In this document: positions 10,226 to 18,612 of the stretch, piece after piece
Layout of the letters: each line of letters opens with the position of its first letter
Numbering within the stretch: position 1 is the stretch's first letter
Assembly (NCBI GenBank): GCA_014529385.2
Contig: CM043959.1
Location: 94,260,029 to 94,285,028 of the forward strand
Source of the DNA: Adiantum capillus-veneris
Taxonomy: Eukaryota > Streptophyta > Polypodiopsida > Polypodiales > Pteridaceae
Direction of reading: 5' to 3'
DNA length: 25,000 bases
Notes under the pieces: model-generated
What the model saw: only the letters and a program-made list of their open reading frames with translations
Databases searched by the model: none
Told to the model about the DNA's origin: nothing
Made by a program: the position numbers and the translations under genes

Positions 10226-10566
10226 TATAACTTTCTAGGTTCTTCTTGAGGAGGTTAGAATCTTCTAGAACCTTCTTGATCCTTCTAGTTCTTCTAGAAC
10301 CTTTTGGATCCTTCTTCAACTTTCCAGAGCTTTCCAAAAACTCCTAGATTCTTTTGAAATCTTCTCCAAGATTCTAGAAACTTCTTGATCCTTCTAGTTC
10401 TTCTAGAACCTTCTAGACCCTTCTTCAACTTTCTAGAGCTTTTCAGAAACTTCTACATTCTTTTGGAATCTTCTCTAAGCTTCTAGAAACTTCTGGAATC
10501 TCCTTGATACTTTTAGAACCTTCTAGAATCTTCTAGATCCTTCTAGATTCTTCTAGAGCCTTCTAG
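10226..10566. promoter_or_regulatory. Heat-shock-element-like array (5-bp-phased nGAAn/nTTCn) upstream of the TATA box
   Basis: TTCTAGAA-type words recur throughout. The best block is exactly 10-bp periodic at 10511-10566: GAA 10516, TTC 10521, GAA 10526, TTC 10531 in perfect alternating 5-bp phase, then TTC every 10 bp to 10561 with decayed partner modules. A second perfect four-module block lies at 10258-10275, and a three-module block at 10401-10413. Alternating nGAAn/nTTCn at 5-bp spacing is the binding pattern of trimeric heat-shock factors. Whether it is functional, or simply a 10-bp minisatellite that resembles it, is not decided by sequence. Confidence 0.6.
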
Positions 10567-10607
10567 TGATGATGTAGGTGATGACACAGACGATGATGCA
10601 GGCATCA

Positions 10608-10839
10608 ACTGACTCTCAAGCATCCATGACGCAAAATAGCTATAGAGGTATACAAAAATGTATACACTATCATGCCAATATCAATGTAGATTGCATAGTG
10701 TTACTTATAAAAGTACCAAACTGAATTTTCAAAATACCTACAAAGATAGTGCATAGGTGGTTTTTATAGGAGGCTATACAGTTTTACAACACATTATGTG
10801 AAGTTCAGTCGAGCATGTTCTTGCAGAAAAAATACTCGA
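10608..10839. other. Non-coding stretch with the first copy of a direct repeat
   Basis: No gene seen. CACATTATGTG followed by a similar 30-bp tail (GTTCAGTC.AGCATGTTCTTG) occurs at 10790 and again at 10895, 105 bp apart, so a segment of about 75 bp is imperfectly duplicated. The second copy runs into the pseudogene that follows. Confidence 0.5.
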
Positions 10840-11259
10840 CTAGCCCAATATACATCTTTTTTTACTCAATCCTTGGGAGGTAACAATTTTATAGCACATT
10901 ATGTGTAGTTCAGTCCAGCATGTTCTTGTAGCCAAAACACTTTTATAGCCCAATAAATATACAAGCATTGATTTAACTGAGTCTAGAATATTCCTCTTGC
11001 AGGAGGTGTCAACACATAGCATCTCCAATCTAACTCAACCAGCAAAACATAGAGCATGGTATGCATGACCGCATGCTAGAGAGTACATGTAAACCACATC
11101 AAAATCCATAAATGAAAGCCCACATGCGGCACATATTCTTGGAACAGACACTATAGCTTGTGAGTGGCTCACATGTTGGCCAATTGTCGGACGCAATAAC
11201 ATTGCGTCACCTTGCTTCACTTGCTCCAGCAAGCTCTCACAAAAGTTGATTTGTTGCAA
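10840..11259 (-). pseudogene. RING-like/treble-clef zinc-finger protein fragment
   Basis: One - strand frame is split by a single TGA at 11035-11037 and continues to 10840. It reads QGDAMLLRPTIGQHVSHSQ, then CAACGLSFMDFDVV, then LACGHAYHALCFAG, stop, VRLEMLCVDTSC. The C-x2-C ... C-x-H-x2-H-x2-C ... C-x4-C spacing resembles a RING-H2 or related cross-brace finger, although the last pair is spaced unusually. There is a stop codon just before the first codon of the open frame, so the N-terminus is lost or in another exon. No polymerase or transposase motif is attached. It may be a captured host gene fragment or part of an unrecognised transposon protein. Fold class plausible, function unknown. 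Confidence 0.45.
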
Positions 11260-11352
11260 TCATTGACTTGATGATGCTTCCAAGTCAGTCACTTCTTTTT
11301 GCATGACAAATTAAAAACAAAGATTATCCCACGGGGTATAGATATGAGAAGC

Positions 11353-12745
11353 ACCATGACAAAAAAAGTACCATGACAAGTACATTGGGCACTCCCACCA
11401 TACCAAAAAAATTGCCTTTCTCAAAAAACCACCAAGGCAAAGAAAAGTACCATGGCTTGTAAACAAACCGCTACTATCATGACAAGAAAGACTTCCATGA
11501 AAAAAAAACCACCATGACCAAGAAAAGTATCATAATAGGTACCTTATGCACTACATGATAACTTGGAGAAACAACCATGACCCATAAAACCACCATGGTA
11601 GAAAACACTACCATGACAAGTACCTTGGGCACAACCACCATAACATACAATTTTCAAAAAAAAAAAACACCATAAGAGAACAAACTACCATATAAAGTAC
11701 CTTGGGCACAACCACCATAACATACAAACTCCAAAAAAAAAAAAGAAGTAAAACAACAAACTACCATATAAAGTACCGTGGGCACAACCACCATCACATA
11801 CAAACTCCAAAAAATAAACCAACCATACGAGAACAAACTAACATGACAAGTACCTTGTGCACAATTACCATAATATACAAACTTCAATAAAAAAGAAATC
11901 AACATAGAAGAAAAAATAAAAATGAAAAGTACCTTCTATGGTGGAAAAAACTACAATGACAAGTACCTTGTGCACAATTACCATAATATATAAACTTCAA
12001 TAAAAAAATAAACCACCATAGAAAACAATAATTGAAAAGTACCTTCTATGAAGAAACAAACTACCATGAAAATTACCTTGTGCACAATTACCATAATATA
12101 CAAACTTCAATTAAAAAAGAAACCACCATAAAAGAGAAAAAAATTAAAAGTGTCTTCTATGTAGAACAAACTACCATGGCAAGTAAATTGTGCACAGTTA
12201 CCATAACATACAAACTTCAATAAAAAAGAAACCACCCTAGAAGAAAAAACAAAAATAAAAAGTACCTTACATGGTGGAACAATTTACCATGACAGGTACC
12301 TTGTGCACAATTACTATATTATACAACTTCATTAAAAAACCACCATAGAATAAAAGATATAATTGTTTTTACCTTGGGCATTCCCACAATACCCATAAAA
12401 AAACTACCATAACAAATAAAAATACCATGCCAAGTACCTTGGGCACTACCACCATAACATAACTAACTTCCATATAAAGAGACAAACCACCACAAGATAA
12501 GAAACAACCATGCTAAGTGCCTTGGGAGCAACCACCATGGCAAAAGAAATAGCCATAACACAAAAGAACCCCAAAGCAAAAAACAAACTACCATGTCAAA
12601 TACCTAAGGCACTTACACCATAATAGAAATAACTGCCATGCCAAGCAAAAACTGCAATGTCATCATATGTCAAGTACTTTGGGCACTACCATATAGGAAA
12701 AAACCTGCCATGAAAAATAAACCATAACAAAATAAAGTACCATGG
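11353..12745. repeat. A-rich minisatellite array (CCATGACAAGTACCTTG-type monomers)
   Basis: Variants of ACCATGACAAGTACCTTG followed by TGCACAATTACCATAATA recur about every 75-80 bp at first. Between about 11851 and 12297 they form a longer unit: TACCTTG-type marks at 11851, 11964, 12074, 12184 and 12297, spaced 110-113 bp, each with an intervening half-unit carrying AAAAGTACCTTCTATG. Outer copies (11353-11700 and 12360-12745) are more diverged. The open frames inside are by-products of the repeat and are not genes. Confidence 0.85.
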
Positions 12746-12803
12746 ACAGAGTTAACTTACCCAACCACATGTATCTCTTCACCTTTTTCATTTGATGTGA
12801 CTC

Positions 12804-14145
12804 TTGGTTGCTAAAGGGTTCAAGCAAATGAAAGGCGTGGATTTTGATGAAATCTTTTCTCCAGGGTCAAGATGACTACATTGCATCTTGTGCTTGGTCT
12901 AGTAGCCATCAAGGACTTGGAATTGGTCCAAATGGATGTGAAGATAGTGTTTCTTCATGGGGATCTTGAAGAGGATGTTCACATGAAATGATAAAGCCTG
13001 AGAAGTGAGCACGAGCAAAATTGGTGTGTAGACACAAGAAAATTTTGTATAGATAAAAGCAAGGCTCAAGGAAATGGTACATCAAGTTTGATAAGTACAT
13101 TCAATCCTAGGGTTACGTACGGATCCAAGATGATCACTTCTTGTACACAAAAAGGTTGAACGATGGTTCGCTCATCATTTTAATTTTGTACGTGGATGAT
13201 ATGCTCATAGCCAGGAAGTCAAAAGATGAGATTCCACTTCTCAACGATGCTTTAAGAAAGCAGTTTGCTATGAAAGATTTGGGTGATGCACATCACTTTC
13301 TTGGTATGCGTATCAAGAGAGATCGTAAACGTGGTATACTTGAACTTTCACAGGAAGAGTATATTCACAATGTCTTGCAACGTTTTAATATGCAAGGGTG
13401 GAAAGCATTGAGTACCCCAATGGCAGCATACAAAAAACTTAGCAAGCATGATTGTCCCAAATTGGATGTTGAAATGGCAGAGATGGCAAAGGTGTTGTAT
13501 TCTTTGGCAGTTGGCAGTCTCATGTTTGCCATGGTTAGCACACAGCCAGACATTGCATATGCAATGGAAGTGGTCAACAGGTTTATGGAAAATCTAGGCA
13601 GAAAGATTTGGGAAGCAGTGAAGCACATCTTGAGATACACCAAGGGCTCATCTAACAAGTTCTTACGCTTTGGGAACAGTGATGCATCCATAGTTGGATA
13701 CACTGATTCGAATTATGCGGGTTGTGTGGACACTAGGCGATCCACATCTAGCTACATTTTCTTGTTTGCTAGAGTGGCAATTTCTTGGAGATCATGTATC
13801 CAAAATTGCACTTTGTCTTCCACCAGTGAGGCAGAGTATGTTGCAGTTTCTAGTACACATAAGGAAGCTGCGTGATTATCTTGTCTAGTGGGAGATTTCG
13901 GTATACACCAGACTCCAGTGCTACACTGTGACAGTGAGAGTGCGATTGCGTTAGCAAAGAACCCCGTGTTTCACTCCAAGTCAAAACACATAGAGGTCAG
14001 GTATCATGTGGTACGAGATATTTTGGATAGCAAACGCATTGAGTTAGTCAAAGTTCACATAGATGAAAACCCAGCGGATTCTCTAACAAAGAGCTTAGCC
14101 TCAAAGTCGTTCTCACATTGCATAGAGATGATGGGTGTAGGGTGA
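12804..14145 (+). pseudogene. Ty1/copia pol remnant: reverse transcriptase and RNase H
   Basis: The 5' part is badly broken: LVAKGFKQMKGVDFDEIFSP at 12804 and, in another frame, LELVQMDVKIVFLHGDLEED near 12914, then several stops. From about 13100 the frame is good: FLYTKRLNDGSLIILILYVDD with the catalytic YVDD near 13189, then KDLGDAHHFLGM, LSTPM, PDIAYAM and the RNase H segment YTDSNYAGCVDTRRSTS. A TGA at 13873-13875 interrupts KEAA-stop-LSCLVGD, where TGG to TGA would explain it. The same frame continues through LHCDSESAIALAKNP and HIEVRYHVVRD to the natural end at 14145. No integrase or gag is present; the array on the left abuts the RT start, so the element is 5'-truncated. Confidence 0.93.
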
Positions 14146-14227
14146 AGCTACAGTCATGCTTCACATTTTGTACATTTGTGCACAATAGCCCCTACATTCT
14201 TTAGCCACTTGGGCCATGTTGGCATTC

Positions 14228-14238
14228 AAGTGGGAGAT
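14228..14238 (+). promoter_or_regulatory. Polypurine tract of the copia element
   Basis: AAGTGGGAGAT lies directly before TGTTGGG. This arrangement is the standard junction of plant Ty1/copia elements between the internal region and the 3' LTR, about 85 bp after the end of pol. Confidence 0.8.
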
Positions 14239-14560
14239 TGTTGGGTTTCAGGCCCCGTGGCCGAGGGCGCCCGTCCATTTACTCATTGTATGGTCATAAG
14301 GTCAATAAGGAGAAGAGAGAAATTATACTCTTTAATGCTCCATCCGCATGACTGTGCCTCCTCTCATCTCCTTCCCCTTCTCTCCTTCCCTCTCTTGCAC
14401 GGATCACCAGATACATCATGTAGCATTGTGACAAGTTCAAAAAAATCTAAATGGCAAGCACCGTGGAAGAAATGGGCGTTGCTCGATTTGTGGATTTTTG
14501 GTTCATGGAGTAGCTCTCCCAAGCGACAGCATAGGGTAACTGGCACGAAAGTGTAAGAAA
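14239..14560 (+). repeat. Start of the copia 3' LTR (right end not determined)
   Basis: It begins TGTTGGGTTTCAGGCC immediately after the polypurine tract. No convincing ...CAACA end was found before the LINE remnant, so the LTR may be truncated or diverged; the right coordinate is arbitrary. A small open frame inside has no motif. Confidence 0.5.
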
Positions 14561-14639
14561 CCGGCTTTAACCCTAGAATGGGGGGAGAGCTTCAAAAGCA
14601 TTTCAAGGGTTCCTCTTGACAATGTTCCCCCTGGCTCTC

Positions 14640-15290
14640 CAAACTTGGAAGCGTTTCTTTGAATCCTTTCTAGAGGGAAGTTGCCCGCCAGGTCAGCAAT
14701 AATGAAATTTCTAAACTATCTCACCTCTAGCATGACAAAAACCTCTGTTGGAAGGGTGTGGAATTTTTAGTGCAGCAGCATAATTTGGGCCTTTACGAAA
14801 GACTTCTTATCAATAGAATCTTGGAAAAATTTTCAGCATCACCATCACCTGTCTTCAAGGTGGAGATAGACTAGAAAGAGTTGCATTGGCCAAAAGATAG
14901 AGTGTCTTTTCACCCCAAGACCCAAGATACATATTGTGAGCTAGGTTACAAAGCAAACTGGTTTGCCCTACTCACCAAAATATGGAAGAAAAATTGGTCG
15001 GAAGAGCGATGGCAAAGAAGTGTTAATGTCATATGGGAAGTCAAATGGCGGGATTACATGAAATATTTTATCCGAAAGATGCTATGGGAGCCATGCCAGT
15101 TGGGATTAAGGTTTGCGCTAGAGGGATCGGCACTGACACTTGTTTTGGTTGTAAGGCGGCTTCTGAGGACCCTCTACATTTGTTTCGCAAGTGTTGGACC
15201 TCGCGGGGACTGGCCACCAAAGTATGCAAATGGATATGAAAGAGTTGGAAGATTAGCTTCTTTATAGATGACCTGATTCTCGGAGGGCGG
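14640..15290 (+). pseudogene. LINE (non-LTR retrotransposon) ORF2 C-terminus with zf-RVT finger
   Basis: One frame reads CWKGVEFLVQQHNLGLYERLL, crosses a TAG before 14881, and continues through ELGYKANWFALLTKIWKKNW to IRKMLW. After a frameshift near 15080 the zinc-finger segment reads AMPVGIKVCARGIG, then TCFGCKAASEDPLHLFRKCW with Cys codons at 15141, 15150 and 15192 and His at 15177. This C-x2-C ... H-x4-C pattern and the leading MPVG..V are typical of the zf-RVT domain at the end of plant L1-type ORF2. A TGA follows CKWI, then FFIDDLILGG continues in frame. The reverse transcriptase itself is missing or too decayed to see, as expected for a 5'-truncated copy. Confidence 0.65.
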
Positions 15291-15514
15291 AGCTAGCATA
15301 ACCAAACCGTTCTGGTGTGCACCTAGATCACCATATTTTTCTACCTTAATCAAGGAACCTTCGGGTGTTTGAGGCAAAACTGGTGGTGGCCCAATTCGAT
15401 GATATAGTGCCTCTTAGAACCAAGCTCATCCATGATGTAGGAGCTAAAAGAGGGACAATAGGTAGAGATGAAGAGTAGTGTCATGCACTAAGCTGTCTAG
15501 GCTTATCGTAGCTA

Positions 15515-15709
15515 GTTTTAGTTGGAGTTGGACTCATACCCTACAGAATTGTTGACACCTCAAGGCACATGTTGTGCTTGAGGGCGATTGTATTCTTTTT
15601 AAGTTAATATAATTTCCTTTTCGGTTTTAGTTGGGGTTGGGCTCATACCCTAAGGAATTGTTGACACCTCAAGGCACATGTTGTGCTTGAGGACGATTGT
15701 ATTCTTTTT
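15515..15709 (+). repeat. Duplicated LINE 3' UTR segment (two copies of about 86 bp, 109 bp apart)
   Basis: GTTTTAGTTGG.GTTGG.CTCATACCCTA, then GTTGACACCTCAAGG and a T-rich end, occurs at 15515-15600 and 15624-15709 with few differences. Both copies end in TTGTATTCTTTTT, a typical plant LINE 3' end. They lie downstream of the zf-RVT remnant on the same strand, so they are probably its 3' UTR, duplicated in tandem. Confidence 0.6.
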
Positions 15710-15918
15710 TGTGAGTATGGTTTGAAAAAAGAGACGACACTTTTCCTCCCTTCTCCAAAATCGTTGGCACCTAATTAGAAAGGCATCCACCATAGATTCC
15801 ATCTATTATACAATTTTTTTTTTTTGCCAACTTGGTCAACATATACCTCCTCCCAGCAACATCGTTAGACACCCGCCTCCAAGCAACACCTTATAGTCAC
15901 ACAGCTTCATGCTCCTCT

Positions 15919-16018
15919 GACACCCCCCCCGCCCCCCCTCCCCCTCTTTTCTCTCTCTCTCTCTCTCTTCACCGTCCTCTTCTACCTCTCTCTCTTCCCT
16001 CACCATCCAATTCACACG

Positions 16019-16050
<32 letters not shown>
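15919..16050. repeat. C-rich run and (CT)n microsatellites
   Basis: A C-rich run at 15919-15945 is followed by CT repeats near 15950-15968 and an almost pure (CT)n tract at 16021-16050. Open frames crossing it on both strands encode only Ser/Leu or Arg/Glu repeats and are not genes. Confidence 0.9.
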
Positions 16051-16053
<3 letters not shown>

Positions 16054-16574
16054 TGTTCTTCTTCTCTCTGCCATTGTCTTCCCACATAGCATCTCTTTGT
16101 CTGGTTGCGCTCTTAGACATAGCATTCATTACTTTGCCAAGCTTAGCAGAGACCTTCGTGAGCTCCGGGTGTTGGTGTGCGCTAGATGGACTTTGCAACA
16201 AAGAGAACAAGCACACAACCTTGCAAGCTCCACTCGTAGCATGGTCTGCACTCGGTAGACTCTACGGAGTCCTACCTCATGCGCCGCGCTCTCGGCCGTG
16301 TATGGCCTGCAATCCCCACTTCATGCAAGCTCTACCATCTACTACATGCAAGCATTTCATGGTAAGCATTGGGAAGCATTTGATGGAAAGCAACATGAAG
16401 ATCTATAGCCTAGGGCAAGCATGAACAGTTGCCAATACTCATCTGAGCAGTCGTGTCCTTACCCAATACAAAATTGCCGATCATTGCCTTGCATATGAAC
16501 TCCACTCGCTATAGGGTAAAGGCACCAATAAAAGGGCATGCCCTAGAAGAAGTACAATTATTAAGTACAAAAGA
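16051..16574. other. Stretch without recognised features
   Basis: A 123-codon frame at 16053-16424 shows no known motif and no family resemblance. I see no support for a gene, and no repeat structure beyond short GCATTT/CATGG echoes. Confidence 0.4.
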
Positions 16575-16584
16575 GAGGGATTGT

Positions 16585-16690
16585 ACATACAAAGCAACGT
16601 GAGTAGTTGGACAGAGCAATTGACGTGCTTGATGTGGAGAGGTAGTGGTTCAAATCTCGCAAGAGCACGTCCTATATTTGGAGCGTGTCA
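16585..16690 (+). mobile_element. tRNA-derived SINE-like head
   Basis: GTGAGTAGTTGG at 16599-16610 followed by ACAGAGCA resembles the A box and D-arm end of a tRNA. GGTTCAAATCT at 16647-16657 matches the RNA polymerase III B box, at a tRNA-like distance of about 37 bp. The acceptor stem and T stem do not pair well, so it is not a functional tRNA gene. A SINE head is the simplest reading. Its 3' end and target-site duplication were not found. Confidence 0.45.
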
Positions 16691-17126
16691 GTCTTCGTCT
16701 GCTGGGGCCGGCACACTTTTTTTACACGGCAAAACAAAAATTGCGATCACGAGTCTTCTTTGCTACACCGCTTCCGTTGCCGTCTTTTGCTGCAAATTGT
16801 TGGAATTCTCAGCATCAATCTACACTTTTTAGCACTCAAAATCTTGAAGTATAGCCTGCGATTGAGGGATTTCAATGTTGATGTTCTTAACTTGGCTCCT
16901 CTACCCTAGCGTCAGTTAGTCTTATCATCACCTTTGAGATTTTGAGAGAGAGAAAAATATCTCTTGTTGTTTGCCTTCTCCCTTCCATGGTGCATCTCCT
17001 TTGCTTTTTCCTTATGAGTCTCCAAAGGATCTTCCAAGATTCTTCTTAATTGAACGCATTCCAAAATCCTTACAAGTGGGTCTATTCTACACTTCATTAA
17101 TTAAACAAACCCCAAGATTCATTAAA
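16691..17126. other. Stretch without recognised features
   Basis: Three short open frames overlap around 16581-16909 in all forward frames and none has a motif. Nothing supported. Confidence 0.4.
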
Positions 17127-17165
17127 AACTAATTTTCCATGTCCAGAGAACATGGAAAATTAGTT
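17127..17165. repeat. Perfect 16-bp inverted repeat with a 7-base loop
   Basis: The left arm AACTAATTTTCCATGT (17127-17142) and right arm (17150-17165) are exact reverse complements around CCAGAGA. It is A/T-rich with no T-run after it and is not associated with a gene. Confidence 0.8.
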
Positions 17166-17675
17166 CTTTCAAGATTGACCTATTCCTTGGAGGTAAAAAT
17201 TCAGGTAGTCCTGCACTCCTCCTCAGCACTCAGATCGTCAGATACTTCTTCTTTCATAATATATGGTAGACAAGGAACCGCCGTGTTTTTGAAGGAGGTT
17301 TTGAGGTGGCAAGCTTCGCAAAAATTATACAAGAAAGCAAAGTGCCAATATGTGCACTCGGGCGCAAGCATCACTCAGAGGATTGGTATAGGACTACTTG
17401 TGCCTTGTTGTCAGTAGATGGAATGCCTAGGATGGGGACAAATCTTGGCCATCGGTAAATAAAAGATCTCAAAATGACAAGAGTATGGACCTTGTGTATC
17501 AAGGTTGTGGAGGCGGATTCGTAGGGGTGGCTGCTCTGATAGCTGATGTAATTTTTTGGGCCGCTCAATATAATCCACTCACAATTGTGAGTTTTGCTTT
17601 AAAAAAAAAAAAGAGATTCGGCTCTTAGCATTCGTTAAAGGAAAAGTCCCTCAATCTAGTAGTTCCCATGCCGTG
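17166..17675. other. Flank of the CACTA element, no gene recognised
   Basis: Small frames on both strands show no motif. An A-run near 17600 after GTGAGTTTTGC could be the tail of an older retroposon, but nothing upstream supports it. Confidence 0.35.
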
Positions 17676-17692
17676 CACTACAACAAAAAAGG
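17676..17692. repeat. CACTA terminal inverted repeat (3' end)
   Basis: CACTACAACAAAAAAGG is a textbook plant CACTA terminus. Transposase cuts next to it and leaves a 3-bp target duplication. The matching partner is outside the window. Confidence 0.9.
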
Positions 17693-17697
17693 TGTTA

Positions 17698-17876
17698 TCG
17701 ATGTATATAGCAACGCTTAATGTCGCTATACGCGTCGCTATATGCGTCCTTGTGAAACTGTTGCAAAGAGCGTCGCTATACGTGTGGAAAGGGTTTATTG
17801 GCGACACGTATAGCGATGCGTATATAGACGCTGATATAGACGCAAATAGCGACGCGGATATCGACGACCATAACAG
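17698..17876. repeat. 3' subterminal motif cluster (GTCGCTATA in both orientations)
   Basis: Words related to CGTCGCTATACGTG recur at about 17720-17790 in one orientation and as CACGTATAGCGATG and CAAATAGCGACGC at about 17805-17855 in the other. CGTCGCTATACGTGT (from about 17770) pairs with ACACGTATAGCGATG (from about 17805) over 14 of 15 bases. Clusters of short repeats in both orientations near the ends are the known binding sites of the TNPA-type protein in CACTA elements. Confidence 0.7.
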
Positions 17877-17885
17877 AAATTTTTT

Positions 17886-17976
17886 TTCTTGGACAGAGGG
17901 CAGGTAGCTTGGCCTGTGCCCAGTGAAAAGATGGACATAGCCACCACAGCCAGACTTCCTGCCCTCTGACCAAGAA
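17886..17976. repeat. Inverted repeat, arms of 19 bp
   Basis: TTCTTGGACAGAGGGCAGG (17886-17904) pairs with 17958-17976 at 18 of 19 bases, with a 53-base spacer. It lies between the subterminal cluster and the second ORF of the CACTA element. Confidence 0.75.
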
Positions 17977-18118
17977 AGCGAGCAGCACCAAAATCAACCG
18001 TGCTCCCGCAGAAATTTTGGCAGAGTTCCCTTCGTTTTTACATAAACTTTTCAAAAAAAAAAAATCATTTATACACCTCCTACATGCTATCCATGTAGGA
18101 TCTCACATGAGATTTAAG

Positions 18119-18420
18119 GCCAATGACCATAACGAACCATAACCATAACTTAAAAGCATAACCATAACGAACTATAACCATAACTTAAAAGCATAACCAT
18201 AACTTAAAACCATAACCGACCATAACCACTTTGATCATAACCAGAAACAAAATTAACAATAGCCATAAGCATAACCAGAAAGTTAAACATAACCATAAAC
18301 AAAACCTGAACCATGTCTATACAAGAATATGAGAAATAACCATGTCTATACAATGACAATGACAATAACCATAACCATAAGGAAAACAATAACTGTCTAA
18401 ACAATAATCATAACCATATA
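18119..18420. repeat. CCATAA/CCATAAC degenerate tandem repeat
   Basis: ACCATAAC and ATAACC words fill the stretch. A 35-bp unit starting CGAAC.ATAACCATAACTT occurs at 18133 and 18168. It is not the plant telomere repeat CCCTAAA. Located in the 3' non-coding part of the CACTA element. Confidence 0.75.
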
Positions 18421-18612
18421 TATATGTCTATACAAAAGGAGACACAGAAGCGTGTCTGTGTCTCACAAAGCATATATATGAAATCCGGTCCACTGATGAC
18501 TAGGCGTCACAACCTGAACATAGGACAACTCACAAAATTAGTATTGATATTACTCCATATATACTTACTTAATTAAATCAACTCACACATATTAACGTCT
18601 CACCTCAAGCAA

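Larger units (their letters stand above)
9936..10607 (-). repeat. Probable 5' LTR of element B
   Basis: This stretch lies directly upstream of gag on the same strand and holds a TATA box and a dense upstream repeat block, as expected of U3. Proposed ends on the - strand are TGATGCCTGC at 10607 and ...GCTCA at 9936, about 672 bp. The companion LTR is not in the window, so both ends are guesses from TG...CA rules and position. Confidence 0.45.

Noticed and set aside
11654-12223. ORFs on both strands within the A-rich minisatellite
   Set aside because: They are repeat translations (for example HNHHIQTP and similar) that follow the array period.
15832-16216. Ser/Leu-rich and Arg/Glu-rich ORFs
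   Set aside because: Produced by the (CT)n microsatellite and C-rich run; no domain outside the repeat.
16599-16657. Functional tRNA gene
   Set aside because: Boxes A and B are recognisable but the acceptor and T stems do not pair and no anticodon arm can be drawn.
18119-18420. Interstitial telomere repeat
   Set aside because: The unit is CCATAA(C), not CCCTAAA, and it is degenerate with a 35-bp higher unit.
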